A DNA stretch of 64,000 bases from Larkinella rosea (GTDB taxonomy: Bacteria > Bacteroidota > Bacteroidia > Cytophagales > Spirosomataceae): contig NZ_RQJO01000016.1 of NCBI RefSeq assembly GCF_003858635.1, positions 124,001 to 188,000 of the forward strand. The letters are read 5' to 3'. The translations under genes were made by a program, and so were the position numbers. Positions within the stretch are counted from its first letter, which is position 1, and every line of letters begins with the position of its first letter. Shown in pieces: positions 42,786 to 51,349 of this stretch. The notes beneath the pieces are model-generated. The model made no database searches. It was given only the letters and a program-made list of their open reading frames with translations, and had not been told where the DNA came from.

Positions 42786-45668
42786 TTACGGTTTCCGTTC
42801 CGGCACCAGCAGTAACTTGATATAATTCTTTCCGAAATACAGATTAGCCGCCTGCTTCGTACTTTCGGGCGTTACCTGTTTCAGAAATTCCGCTTCGTGC
42901 AGGATTTCGTCCGGGGCGTCGTTGTTGAAATACTGGTTGGAAAGATACCCCAGCCAGAAACCGTTCTGCTTCAATTGCAGTTCGGTTTCGCGCCGGGTTT
43001 CGGCCTTGAACTTGTCGATGTCTTTGCTCTCCGCCCCATTCTGCTTCAGCTTGTCGATTTCGGCCAGGGTGCGGGCAATCAGTTTGTCCACGTTTTCGGG
43101 CGCGCAGCCAAAACCGATGCGTAGCGTGTACCGCTGTGCCGGAATTTTCGAGTAGGCACCGTTGACGCTCACGCCGTAAACGCCACTTTCTTCCTCCCGC
43201 AGGGTTTCAATCAGCTTGATTTCCAACACTTCGGCCAGGGCGTCGACCTGGGTGGTATTATCTGTATTCCAGACAAAATCACCGCTGAATACCAGTTGAA
43301 CCGTACTTTTCGGTTCGAGTCCCTTAACCACGGTTTTTTCAATTTTTCCCGCCGGAATCCGAATGCCCAGATCACGGTAGTTTTCCTTCCGGTTCGTTAC
43401 CGGAAGTCCACCTAAATACTTCTCTATCAACGGCTTCATGTCTTTTTCTTTGAAATTCCCAACGAAGAAAAACGTAAAATCGCTGGCGTCGGCAAAGCGG
43501 TCTTTGTAAATCGCCCCGGCCCGATCCACGTCCACTTTTTCCAGCCGATCGGGCGTCATTGGCAGCCGACGGTAATGGTACGCACCCAGCAGCGACTGCA
43601 CCGTATCCTGAAAAACCTTCTGGGGCGTGGGCGTAGCCTGCTGGTTTTGCAGCGCACTTTTCTGATTCGATAGAAATCCCCTGATCACATCGGGATCTTT
43701 GCGGGGCGCCGTAAAGTAGGCATACACGAGTTGCAGGGCCGTTTCCAGATCATCGGGCGTGGTGCTGCCGCTGAACCCTTCGGTCGTTTCACCGATGTAG
43801 GGCGACACACTTACGGTTTTTCCGGTCAGGTATTTCCCGAGTTGAATCTGACTGTATTCGCCAATTCCGCTCATCTGCGTGAGGGGCGATGCAAACCGCG
43901 CCGACTCAAAATCCTTGTCGTTGTAGATCGATGTCCCGCCCGGACTATTAGCCGAAAAAATGATCTGATCGTTTTTAAAATCCGTGGGTTTCAGCACCAC
44001 TTTTACGCCGTTGCGGAGCGTCCATTCCGTTACATTGATATCCTTAATTTCTTTCTCACTTGTTACCGGATTTCCCACGGGCAGCGTCGACAAAAGCGGT
44101 TTATCCAGCGTTTTGTCCACATACGCCGTCAGGTTTTTACCCGCGTTGTCGATCAGGGCCAGGATTTCCTTTTCCGTTGGCAATTTGGCTTTGTCTTTCT
44201 CGGGTGCCATGATGACCACGACCCGGTTTTCGGTCGTAATGAACTGTTTCGCCAGGTTGTTGACGTCGCCGACGGTAATGCCGTTCAGGTATTTTTTAGT
44301 AAAATCGTTGTAAAACGAAATGCTGACCGGGATGTCGCCGTGCAGAAAATTTTCGACGTATTCGCTGACGTAACTGGTCGAGCGGGTTTTGTCGCGTTCC
44401 CGATAGGCCCGGTCCACGTATTTCTGGTACTGCTTTTTGGCGCGTTCCAGTTCGGTTTCGGTAAAGCCAAACCGGTCGACGCGGGCGTTTTCGTCCAGAA
44501 TGGCCGTAACGGCCCGGTTTACGTTCCCGTCTTTGGCAACGACGTAGGAACTAAACGCATCCTGATCGCCCAGAAAACCGCCGTAATTGCTGTATCCGCC
44601 CAGAAACGGCGGGTCCGACTGTTGGGTGAGTTCGTTAATCCGGTTCCCGATCATGGAATTAAACAGCACCCGCTTGATGGCTTCGCGAACATCGTACAAG
44701 GTTTTTTCCTTGATTTCGGGGCGTTTGTACATAATTTGGACCATTGTATTCGGTTGTTCCGGGTCCGTTACTATCGCGATTTTGGTGTCTTTGTGGGGCG
44801 GAATGGGGTATTTCAGACGCGGTTTGGGGTTATTCACCGCCGGAATTCGACCGAATTTTTCCCTGATCATGCCTTCGACCTGCGCCACATCGAAATCGCC
44901 GACGGCCACCACGGCCATCAAATCCGGGCGGTACCAGTCCTTGTAAAACCGCTGCAGTGCCTCCGGTTTAAAGGTTTTGATAATGTCATCTTTCCCGATG
45001 GGCAGTCGGTAGGTGTAACGCGCGTTGTTAAGAATCAGCGGGTAATACTTCTCGCGCATCCGCTGCCCGGCCCCGCGCCCCGACCGGGCTTCTTCCAGAA
45101 TGATCCCGCGTTCCTTGTCGATTTCGGTGGGGTCCATGGTCACGTTGTGCGCCCAGTCTTCCAGAATCTGAAACGCCCGCTCAAACAAGCGCGCCGAGTC
45201 GGTCGGAACGGGCAGTTGGTAAACCGTCTCGTCAAAACCGGTCGATGCGTTCAGATCGGCTCCGAACCGGATGCCCGACGATTGCAGGAAGCTCACCAGT
45301 TCGTTTTTGGGGAAATTCTTCGTGCCGTTGAACGCCATGTGTTCCATGAAATGCGCCAGTCCCTGCTGGTCATCGGTTTCCAGAATCGACCCGGCATTGA
45401 CCGCCAGCCGCAGTTCCGCCCGGTTTTTGGGCTCAGCATTTTTGCGGATGTAATAGGTCAGCCCATTGGGCAATTTGCCCACTTTTACGTCCGGATCGAA
45501 CGGAATCGGCTGTTTCAGTTCAGCAGGAATACCGGCAGCAACGGCTTTGGCGGACAGCGTTTTGGCCGGAGCAGTGGTCTTTTTGGGAGCGGTTTTCGCA
45601 GGTTGCTGCGCATTCGCACCGGATGCCAGCAAAGCCAGGCAGAGTCCGGTTGCAAGAATCTTGTTCAT
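42786..45668 (-). CDS. Secreted M16 (insulinase/pitrilysin-family) zinc peptidase
   Basis: A 960-aa protein with a signal peptide ending at A-N-A-Q. The inverted zinc motif H-F-M-E-H (His106, Glu109, His110) is in the first half, and the downstream glutamate ligand is in E-R-G-I-I-L-E-E-A. The second half (from about residue 530) is the inactive M16 half with the R-Y-T-L-R-I-G-F substrate-clamp-like element. It is a full-length, two-halves-in-one-chain pitrilysin type, probably degrading peptides in the periplasm. Length and domain order are normal. Confidence 0.92.
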   Translation of the reverse strand: MNKILATGLCLALLASGANAQQPAKTAPKKTTAPAKTLSAKAVAAGIPAELKQPIPFDPDVKVGKLPNGLTYYIRKNAEPKNRAELRLAVNAGSILETDDQQGLAHFMEHMAFNGTKNFPKNELVSFLQSSGIRFGADLNASTGFDETVYQLPVPTDSARLFERAFQILEDWAHNVTMDPTEIDKERGIILEEARSGRGAGQRMREKYYPLILNNARYTYRLPIGKDDIIKTFKPEALQRFYKDWYRPDLMAVVAVGDFDVAQVEGMIREKFGRIPAVNNPKPRLKYPIPPHKDTKIAIVTDPEQPNTMVQIMYKRPEIKEKTLYDVREAIKRVLFNSMIGNRINELTQQSDPPFLGGYSNYGGFLGDQDAFSSYVVAKDGNVNRAVTAILDENARVDRFGFTETELERAKKQYQKYVDRAYRERDKTRSTSYVSEYVENFLHGDIPVSISFYNDFTKKYLNGITVGDVNNLAKQFITTENRVVVIMAPEKDKAKLPTEKEILALIDNAGKNLTAYVDKTLDKPLLSTLPVGNPVTSEKEIKDINVTEWTLRNGVKVVLKPTDFKNDQIIFSANSPGGTSIYNDKDFESARFASPLTQMSGIGEYSQIQLGKYLTGKTVSVSPYIGETTEGFSGSTTPDDLETALQLVYAYFTAPRKDPDVIRGFLSNQKSALQNQQATPTPQKVFQDTVQSLLGAYHYRRLPMTPDRLEKVDVDRAGAIYKDRFADASDFTFFFVGNFKEKDMKPLIEKYLGGLPVTNRKENYRDLGIRIPAGKIEKTVVKGLEPKSTVQLVFSGDFVWNTDNTTQVDALAEVLEIKLIETLREEESGVYGVSVNGAYSKIPAQRYTLRIGFGCAPENVDKLIARTLAEIDKLKQNGAESKDIDKFKAETRRETELQLKQNGFWLGYLSNQYFNNDAPDEILHEAEFLKQVTPESTKQAANLYFGKNYIKLLLVPERKP

Positions 45669-45733
45669 GGTGTCAGGTTGGCGATACGGTTTTTAGCGTA
45701 TTCCCGTATTTAACCCGAAATTAGTGGTATTAT

Positions 45734-45897
45734 TTATACTTTGATAATGATTTTTTTCTGATACATCACGTATAAGATGACAAACCAGATCAATACAAAC
45801 GTAAGTGCGCCGGCCAGCGACGCGTTGTACGGACTTTCAAAATACGGTACAAAAAACGTCTGATACATCCACTCTTTGGCGCCCATTTCCGTTTTGT
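45734..45897 (-). pseudogene. 3' relic of a duplicated NagX/DUF5009-like gene
   Basis: On the minus strand this stretch encodes T-E-M-G-A-K-E-W-M-Y-Q-T-F-F, then Y-F-E-S-P-Y-N-A-S-L-A-G-A, and ends K-K-I-I-I-K-V at a stop codon. It is nearly identical to the last 50-odd codons of the intact NagX-like gene (49379-50524), with about four amino-acid differences. Homology stops near 45897, where AT-rich sequence leading into the next gene begins. The relic has no start and is not a gene. It forms a direct repeat with the intact copy around the two-gene cassette 45964-49319. Confidence 0.88.
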
Positions 45898-45963
45898 GGA
45901 AGTAACTATTTTGTATTCTGGCTAATTATTTGATCAAAAATAATCCTCTGCTTTCAACAAATA

Positions 45964-48081
45964 TCATTTGATATTGGGAGCTTCCCAAAATTCAATGCCC
46001 TCGGCATCACTTAACAGAACATACGGGCGGTTAGTACCGGGGAAAGCATAAAACAGGGATTCTTTCATGACACGTTGCGTCGGATTGCTCAAAGATTCAA
46101 CGATCGTATTGGGCTGAGGATAATACTGATACAGTTCTTTACCTGTAATTATATAGCCGGTTCCTTGTGAAGAAAAAGCCGCACAGTGCTGGGAATAAGG
46201 AAGTAAGAAATTCTTTTTAAACGTCCATTGTCCGCTGGATGTGTATGAAAATAAGTCGTAAGAATTTGATATTGCCCGAAACAGAACGGCGTACAATACA
46301 TCGCCAATCGAGAAGGCTGTGATCGGATTGGCAGCTATCTCTGGGGCAAGATTACTGGTTCGGGAAGTCCACTGATTCGTTTCGGGATTGTATTCCTGTA
46401 AAGTACCGTTACCACCCGGTGGTAACCAGTAACCCAGTCCCCTGACAGATCCAACCACCAACGGATGATTGGCTATTTTTTCGACGGCCCCAGGTGCTGC
46501 TACTACCTTCCACTCATCCGTAGTTGACCTATATTCCCACATGGCCATACGGTTTCCGGTTTTGCCGCTGTCCATAACCACATATACCCGTTCTCCAACT
46601 GTAAACGCCCCCGCCATAGCAGTCTCAAAATTGGTAATCTGAGCACTGTGCAGACTGCTATTTTTTTTCCATTCATACCGGACCGGATCATACATAAGAA
46701 GTTGGCAAAGAGCTGAATTCGGCGTGGTAATTAGTACGTACGCTTTATCCCCTACCTGAAATGTGGTCAGAACCCTGGAATTGCCTGACGAACTAAATGG
46801 CTCGGTTTGATGGGTTGCTCTTTTTACCCAGAAAGCGTCAAAGGTAAGATCCACTTCCTGCGATACTTCCTGCTCGCAGGCCTTAATCTGTATTTTAACA
46901 CGACTGGTCGGTTTTGGATAAATACCGTCCAGGGTTGAAATCGATAGATAATTATTAGAACTGGAAAAAGATGGATTGGAATTGGCAAACGTTACAGAAA
47001 CTGGCGGAATAAAATTACGGCCCGTCACATTAACCGGCGACCAGGAACTATTGTAGGAAAATAGAGTCGGATCAATTGTTTGAATTTGAGGAGGAGCCAT
47101 GGCGAATTTCTGCGTCATAACCGGGAGCGTCACATCCCGGTATAAGGCAGAGTTTTCGCGACGAACCCGCAGGGAAGAATACCGCCAGGGTAATGCCGGA
47201 ATTTTTAGTTGTATTTCAGTCGTAGAAACCTGCTCTACCCGTACTTCCATAACCTGACCGGTTTGATCGCCGAGGAATTCTATTTTCCAAGTGTGCGGCT
47301 CGCCTTGTAAATTCCGGCCTTTAATGGTTAAATGATCCTCGTAAAAAGCGGTTTTCGGTGTAAAATCGTCAACAACAGGCCCCGAAAGCATTACATTAAT
47401 TCCGTTTTCTTTTTTGGCTGTTCCCGTTAGTGAGGTGACTGCCACCGGGAGATCGCCTTCGGGTACATCAATTGGGATTAGACAGCGGATGGTGGTTGCC
47501 GTAGACCAAACAATCAGAGCTTCGCGTTGACCAATCATTACTTTCAGATCCGACTTTCGATACCCTAAATTTTCTCCTGAAATGGTAACCGTATCGCCCC
47601 AGGTTGCTTTTTGAGGGTTAATCTCCTGAATGACTGGACCTTTTCCGCCCTGGCTAGGAAATTCCTCCCAATCACCGTATACCGTATAGCCATCACGGGT
47701 CTTTATATACGTCCTTACAATATAGTTAGTTTTGGTTAATCCATACGAAACCCGAGCTTCGATTCTGGTTTTGCCGGAAGAGAAACTTCCTAGTGATATT
47801 CTTTCGATATTAGGTTCGGCCGGTAGGTTTTTAAAGGTCTTTTGTCCAATCTCCCACACAAATCCATGATCGATGATATCACCTTTTGGCGCTTCAAGCA
47901 GTTGAGCCTGAAAAGTAGCTCCGGTACTATTGATGTCCGTGATAGTGGTCGGACTGAGCAAGCCGTGGTTTCTTAAGGACTTCGGCTCTTCAATAACGCA
48001 AGTACTTAGCAGGCCAATTAATCCAATTAAAGATAAAAGTGATAGAATTCGCTGCCCGTAAACAGAGTTGAAAGAATACAT
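45964..48081 (-). CDS. IPT/TIG-domain and kelch-like repeat lipoprotein
   Basis: A 705-aa lipoprotein (L-L-S-T-C, Cys28). After an Ig-like N-terminal part come IPT/TIG-type domains (I-Q-E-I-N-P-Q-K-A-T-W-G-D-T-V-T-I-S-G, and further copies ending near residue 410). The C-terminal half has kelch-like propeller repeats (M-Y-D-P-V-R-Y-E-W, W-E-Y-R-S-T-T-D-E-W, Y-N-P-E-T-N-Q-W). This architecture is common in surface-exposed Bacteroidota proteins that bind partners or matrix. The gene is AT-rich and lies 17 bases after the outer-membrane-like gene in the same cassette. Confidence 0.78.
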   Translation of the reverse strand: MYSFNSVYGQRILSLLSLIGLIGLLSTCVIEEPKSLRNHGLLSPTTITDINSTGATFQAQLLEAPKGDIIDHGFVWEIGQKTFKNLPAEPNIERISLGSFSSGKTRIEARVSYGLTKTNYIVRTYIKTRDGYTVYGDWEEFPSQGGKGPVIQEINPQKATWGDTVTISGENLGYRKSDLKVMIGQREALIVWSTATTIRCLIPIDVPEGDLPVAVTSLTGTAKKENGINVMLSGPVVDDFTPKTAFYEDHLTIKGRNLQGEPHTWKIEFLGDQTGQVMEVRVEQVSTTEIQLKIPALPWRYSSLRVRRENSALYRDVTLPVMTQKFAMAPPQIQTIDPTLFSYNSSWSPVNVTGRNFIPPVSVTFANSNPSFSSSNNYLSISTLDGIYPKPTSRVKIQIKACEQEVSQEVDLTFDAFWVKRATHQTEPFSSSGNSRVLTTFQVGDKAYVLITTPNSALCQLLMYDPVRYEWKKNSSLHSAQITNFETAMAGAFTVGERVYVVMDSGKTGNRMAMWEYRSTTDEWKVVAAPGAVEKIANHPLVVGSVRGLGYWLPPGGNGTLQEYNPETNQWTSRTSNLAPEIAANPITAFSIGDVLYAVLFRAISNSYDLFSYTSSGQWTFKKNFLLPYSQHCAAFSSQGTGYIITGKELYQYYPQPNTIVESLSNPTQRVMKESLFYAFPGTNRPYVLLSDAEGIEFWEAPNIK

Positions 48082-48098
48082 AAGTATCTGAAAAACCG

Positions 48099-49319
48099 TT
48101 AATGGAATAAAAGACCGGCAGAAAGATTGATTGACTGATAATAAGTTCGTTCCCTCGGATTCACGCCCTGTTGAGCAATACCACCGATCAGGTATTCATA
48201 CCGTATTTCACCATACCAGCCCCAGCGTTTTTTCAATGGCGCTGCCAGGCCAATAGCGCCATTGAGGCCAAAAGTGACGGGTTTAGCTGCAAAAAATGGT
48301 TCTCGATAGCTATTTATAACTTTATCGTATTCGACTTCCCCGGTGAATCGGCTATTAGATTGCCATTTTATAATAGCACCAGGACCAATCGCTATATACG
48401 GTTTCCAGTTTTTTACGGGAAATGTATACCTACCCAGCAAAGTGGCCCGTATAGCCCGTATCCATAACCAGGCGTTATAAGTTGTGATTTGAATATTATC
48501 GATCTCTTCTACATGAGAGGAATAAGCTTCGGAGAAAAAACCGATGCCAGCCTGAACCGCCAATTTTTCCGATATGCGGGGTGCTTTGATCAAAAGCGTC
48601 AGAGCTGGCGTGATGGGAGTGGATTTAAAAGGGCGTAACGACGATTCAATTCTGTTAAAATAGGCTGAATTTAATCGAAAGAAAGAAATCTGGTGATTAA
48701 TGCCAAGTCCCCACTCAAATGAGGTCCACGGCTTTTTCGTGGTAATCGACGGGTTCGCCTGTCCAACGCATTCGTTATACTTTGTAAATATTTCCTCCAA
48801 ATTCTGACCCGTCAACTTAGCACGCTGAATGATTGACTGAACATCCGGGCAATCACTCATACGCACACTTAATAGCATAGCAAACCGCTTTACCTGAGCT
48901 ACGTACGGGTTATTTTGGCGGTAAATCGTACTGTCGTAGGTAACTAATTCGCTAAATTCGTCGGAGTTAATCTGGGCATAATAACGGCTTTTGTGCTGGT
49001 AAAGTGTTGCCCGGCCTGCAACCAGTACCTGAACAAAAACAGGATTAACTGCCGAAGGAAGTTTGATGGTACGATAGTGGGGGCCATCGGCAAAACCGTA
49101 CGCTGCTAACTCGGTAGGGGCGGAACAAGTGATCGCGGATTTTTGATCTAATTTATAACAGCAGGTAGTATAGCGCTGAGACGTTTCCCAATAGCGAATT
49201 ACACCGTGAAGCGTATCCCCAGCAAGATTCACAGTATAACCGGAGCGATACTTTTGCTGGGCATATGTTATCTGTGCTCCTGTTAAGAGGAGCAGCAGGG
49301 CTAAGTACAAATAATTCAT
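48099..49319 (-). CDS. Hypothetical outer-membrane beta-barrel-like protein
   Basis: A 406-aa secreted protein (signal peptide ending at T-Y-A-Q). The first 190 residues form a basic, cysteine-containing domain of unknown type (T-T-C-C-Y-K near residue 52). The second half shows alternating strands with aromatic belt residues and ends in Y-Q-S-I-N-L-S-A-G-L-L-F-H, where a terminal hydrophobic residue pattern fits an outer-membrane barrel. It is the first gene of a two-gene AT-rich cassette with the TIG/kelch lipoprotein and may form a surface complex with it. Function not recognised. Confidence 0.55.
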   Translation of the reverse strand: MNYLYLALLLLLTGAQITYAQQKYRSGYTVNLAGDTLHGVIRYWETSQRYTTCCYKLDQKSAITCSAPTELAAYGFADGPHYRTIKLPSAVNPVFVQVLVAGRATLYQHKSRYYAQINSDEFSELVTYDSTIYRQNNPYVAQVKRFAMLLSVRMSDCPDVQSIIQRAKLTGQNLEEIFTKYNECVGQANPSITTKKPWTSFEWGLGINHQISFFRLNSAYFNRIESSLRPFKSTPITPALTLLIKAPRISEKLAVQAGIGFFSEAYSSHVEEIDNIQITTYNAWLWIRAIRATLLGRYTFPVKNWKPYIAIGPGAIIKWQSNSRFTGEVEYDKVINSYREPFFAAKPVTFGLNGAIGLAAPLKKRWGWYGEIRYEYLIGGIAQQGVNPRERTYYQSINLSAGLLFH

Positions 49320-49378
49320 AAATTACGGTGGAATAATCCTACGCAAATTTATGAAAACATCTAAATTTGTATAGAATT

Positions 49379-50524
49379 TTAAATCTTTATTATTATCTTT
49401 TTTTGATACATCACGTATAAAATTACAAACCAGATCAATACAAACGTCAGCGCCCCGGCCAGCGACGCGTTGTACGGGCTTTCAAAATACGTCACAAAAA
49501 AGGTCTGATACAGCCACTCTTTCCCGCCCATTTCCGTTCCGTCCGGTTGCTGCGTTTTAATCATATTCAACAGGCGCGGAATCAAACCGGATAAAAAGAA
49601 AACCGTAATGGCGTTGACGCCAAACGCAACGAACGGTTTGGTCCAGCGTTGATAGCCCTGCACATCGATCAGCCAGTAGCACAAGGCCAGCGCCTGCAAC
49701 GCCAGCCCCGATGTTAGCAATACGAACGAGCTGGTCCAGAGCGATTTGTTAATCGGGAAAAACCCGTTCCAGACATACGCTCCGATCAGTGACAAACAAC
49801 CGGCCACAAACAGCCAGGCGGTTTTTTCGGCTTCGGATCGGTTACTCTTCAGGAGTGTTCCGGCCCGAATGCCCGACAAACCGGTGGCAACGGCGGGCAG
49901 CGTGCTCAGCAAGCCTTCGGGGTCCCAGACTTTGGCGGTTTTCCAAAGGTGTTGTCCACCGAGCAGCGTCCGGTCGAACCACGCGCCGAGGTTGGTCTCG
50001 GGGTCCAGATTGGCAGATCCAAAATCCGGCACCGGAACGAACGACATCAGCAGCCAGTAACCGACGAGCAGAATGCCGATCAGCCAGCCCTGCGTTTTGG
50101 TGTCGGTTTTGATGTAAATCAATGAGCACGCCAGATACACGAGCGCAATCCGCTGCAACACGCCCGGAATCCGGACCGTCGTCAAGTCAAACTTCGGAAA
50201 CAGGTTCAGAAACAGCCCTAATCCGAACAGAATCAAACTGCGTTTTACAATTTTTCCGACCAGCCCTGCCCGTTGCTTATTCTGCAAAGCGTACGAAATC
50301 GAAACGCCGACAATAAACAGGAAAAACGGAAAAACCAGGTCCGTGGGCGTCCAGCCGTGCCAGTGAGCGTGACCCAGGGGCGCGTAAATATGCCCCCAGT
50401 CGCCGGGATTATTGACCAGAATCATGGCCGCCACGGTAATCCCCCGGAAAGTATCGAGGGACAGCAGCCGGGCCGTACCCACGGACTTTAGTCCGTGTTT
50501 TTTGGAAGTGGAGAGTTGTTCCAT
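49379..50524 (-). CDS. NagX/heparan-alpha-glucosaminide acetyltransferase-like membrane protein (DUF5009)
   Basis: The ATG at 50524 gives a 381-aa protein with about ten membrane helices. The family core starts R-L-L-S-L-D-T-F-R-G-I-T-V-A-A-M-I-L-V-N-N-P-G-D-W, with W-T-P-T-D-L-V-F-P-F-F-L-F-I-V-G following. NagX-like proteins are thought to take up or acetylate amino sugars at the inner membrane. The window also has two NagB domains, one fused to a PIG-L deacetylase. The leader K-K-H-G-L-K-S-V-G-T-A comes from a REP palindrome read in frame. The last 50 codons are repeated as a relic at 45734. Confidence 0.85.
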   Translation of the reverse strand: MEQLSTSKKHGLKSVGTARLLSLDTFRGITVAAMILVNNPGDWGHIYAPLGHAHWHGWTPTDLVFPFFLFIVGVSISYALQNKQRAGLVGKIVKRSLILFGLGLFLNLFPKFDLTTVRIPGVLQRIALVYLACSLIYIKTDTKTQGWLIGILLVGYWLLMSFVPVPDFGSANLDPETNLGAWFDRTLLGGQHLWKTAKVWDPEGLLSTLPAVATGLSGIRAGTLLKSNRSEAEKTAWLFVAGCLSLIGAYVWNGFFPINKSLWTSSFVLLTSGLALQALALCYWLIDVQGYQRWTKPFVAFGVNAITVFFLSGLIPRLLNMIKTQQPDGTEMGGKEWLYQTFFVTYFESPYNASLAGALTFVLIWFVILYVMYQKKIIIKI

Positions 50525-50571
50525 ACTAGTCGACAATCTACAAAAAAATACGGACTAAAGGCCGTAGGTAC
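50475..50571. repeat. REP pair at the 3' end of the RAYT gene
   Basis: Two palindromic elements face each other. The first (50475-50497) is GTAC plus CACGGACTTTAGTCCGTG, a perfect 8-bp stem with a TT loop. The second (50549-50571) is the inverted form, TACGGACTAAAGGCCGTAGG plus TAC. The first lies inside the coding start of the NagX-like gene, and the second overlaps the last codons and stop of the RAYT gene. They match the REPs at 51209-51348 and 54518-54610. Confidence 0.8.
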
Positions 50572-51205
50572 GTTCGTTCAGAAAACTGAAAGGCCAGTCG
50601 CGCCAATCAGGTACCAAACCCGCTTTCACCGGATTCTGGAGTGTATAATTAATGATATTTTTCAACTCCTGGTCATTCCGGACAACATGATCATAACTTT
50701 CCGGTTGCCAGAACGCGCCCGAGCGTCCCAGAACTTTATTGGCCTGATAAGTATTTCCTTTTATCTGCTGTAAAACCGTAAAAAGTTGCTCGTAATTTCG
50801 GTCGATTGCCTGAATATTTCCATCTAATCCCTCCAATTGTATGGACGAATCAACGACCAAATGAACGTGATTAGGCATAATACAATATGCGATCAGATCA
50901 TACTTTTCCCCGTCGTAAGATTTGATCTTCTCTGCCACGATTTCGGCAATTACCGGATTCTGAAGCCAGTTGTAACCTGACTGACAACGATCAAGAATGC
51001 CATCAATCTTGGCAAAATACCGCTTGTGTTCGTTAGCGGTTTCGTTCTGTGACGGCTGTTGAATCTGGCGGAGCGTATATTGGTGTTCTTCAATAAGTCG
51101 GCGAACGACTTCAGTCGGGAGTGATCCTTTCAGACAAAAGGTAATAAAAAAAGTTGCCCCAACATATTGCAGATGGGGCAGGTTACGGCGGTATTCAATT
51201 TTCAT
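50555..51205 (-). CDS. REP-associated tyrosine transposase (RAYT, Y1/HUH family)
   Basis: The ATG at 51205 gives a 216-aa single-domain HUH nuclease. The motif P-N-H-V-H-L-V-V contains His113 and His115, which bind the metal, and Tyr171 (E-S-Y-D-H-V-V) is the likely nucleophile. The extension typical of REP-associated enzymes (N-P-V-K-A-G-L-V near the C-terminus) is present. It is flanked on both sides by GTCCGTG-type palindromes, as expected for a RAYT that mobilises REP elements and cuts single-stranded DNA. The stop codon lies inside a REP. All catalytic residues are intact, so it may be active. Confidence 0.9.
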   Translation of the reverse strand: MKIEYRRNLPHLQYVGATFFITFCLKGSLPTEVVRRLIEEHQYTLRQIQQPSQNETANEHKRYFAKIDGILDRCQSGYNWLQNPVIAEIVAEKIKSYDGEKYDLIAYCIMPNHVHLVVDSSIQLEGLDGNIQAIDRNYEQLFTVLQQIKGNTYQANKVLGRSGAFWQPESYDHVVRNDQELKNIINYTLQNPVKAGLVPDWRDWPFSFLNERTYGL

Positions 51206-51208
51206 GAC

Positions 51209-51348
51209 GTACCCACGGACCGCCCCGTTTAGTCCGTGACTCCATGCTATAAGACGGTAATTGCAGCATAAAGTCACACCCTATTTTGTCATTTGGGTGC
51301 CGAAAACTGACACGGACTAAACGGGGCCGCCCGGCGGTCCGTGGGTAC
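51209..51348. repeat. REP pair upstream of the RAYT gene
   Basis: Two elements in inverted orientation: 51209-51238 starts GTACCCACGGACCGCCCCG and ends TTTAGTCCGTG; 51311-51348 starts CACGGACTAAACGGGG and ends CGGTCCGTGGGTAC. They share GTACCCACGGAC and AGTCCGTG with the other REPs, but carry a GC-rich insertion in the loop. They begin four bases before the RAYT start codon (minus strand) and end just before the stop of the NagB-PIG-L gene, filling this gap. Confidence 0.8.
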
Positions 51349-51349
51349 G

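Noticed and set aside
43731-45713. A 660-codon open frame opposite the M16 peptidase gene
   Set aside because: It runs antisense to a full-length M16 gene with all zinc ligands. The composition is typical of a complementary-strand shadow, with no domain recognised.
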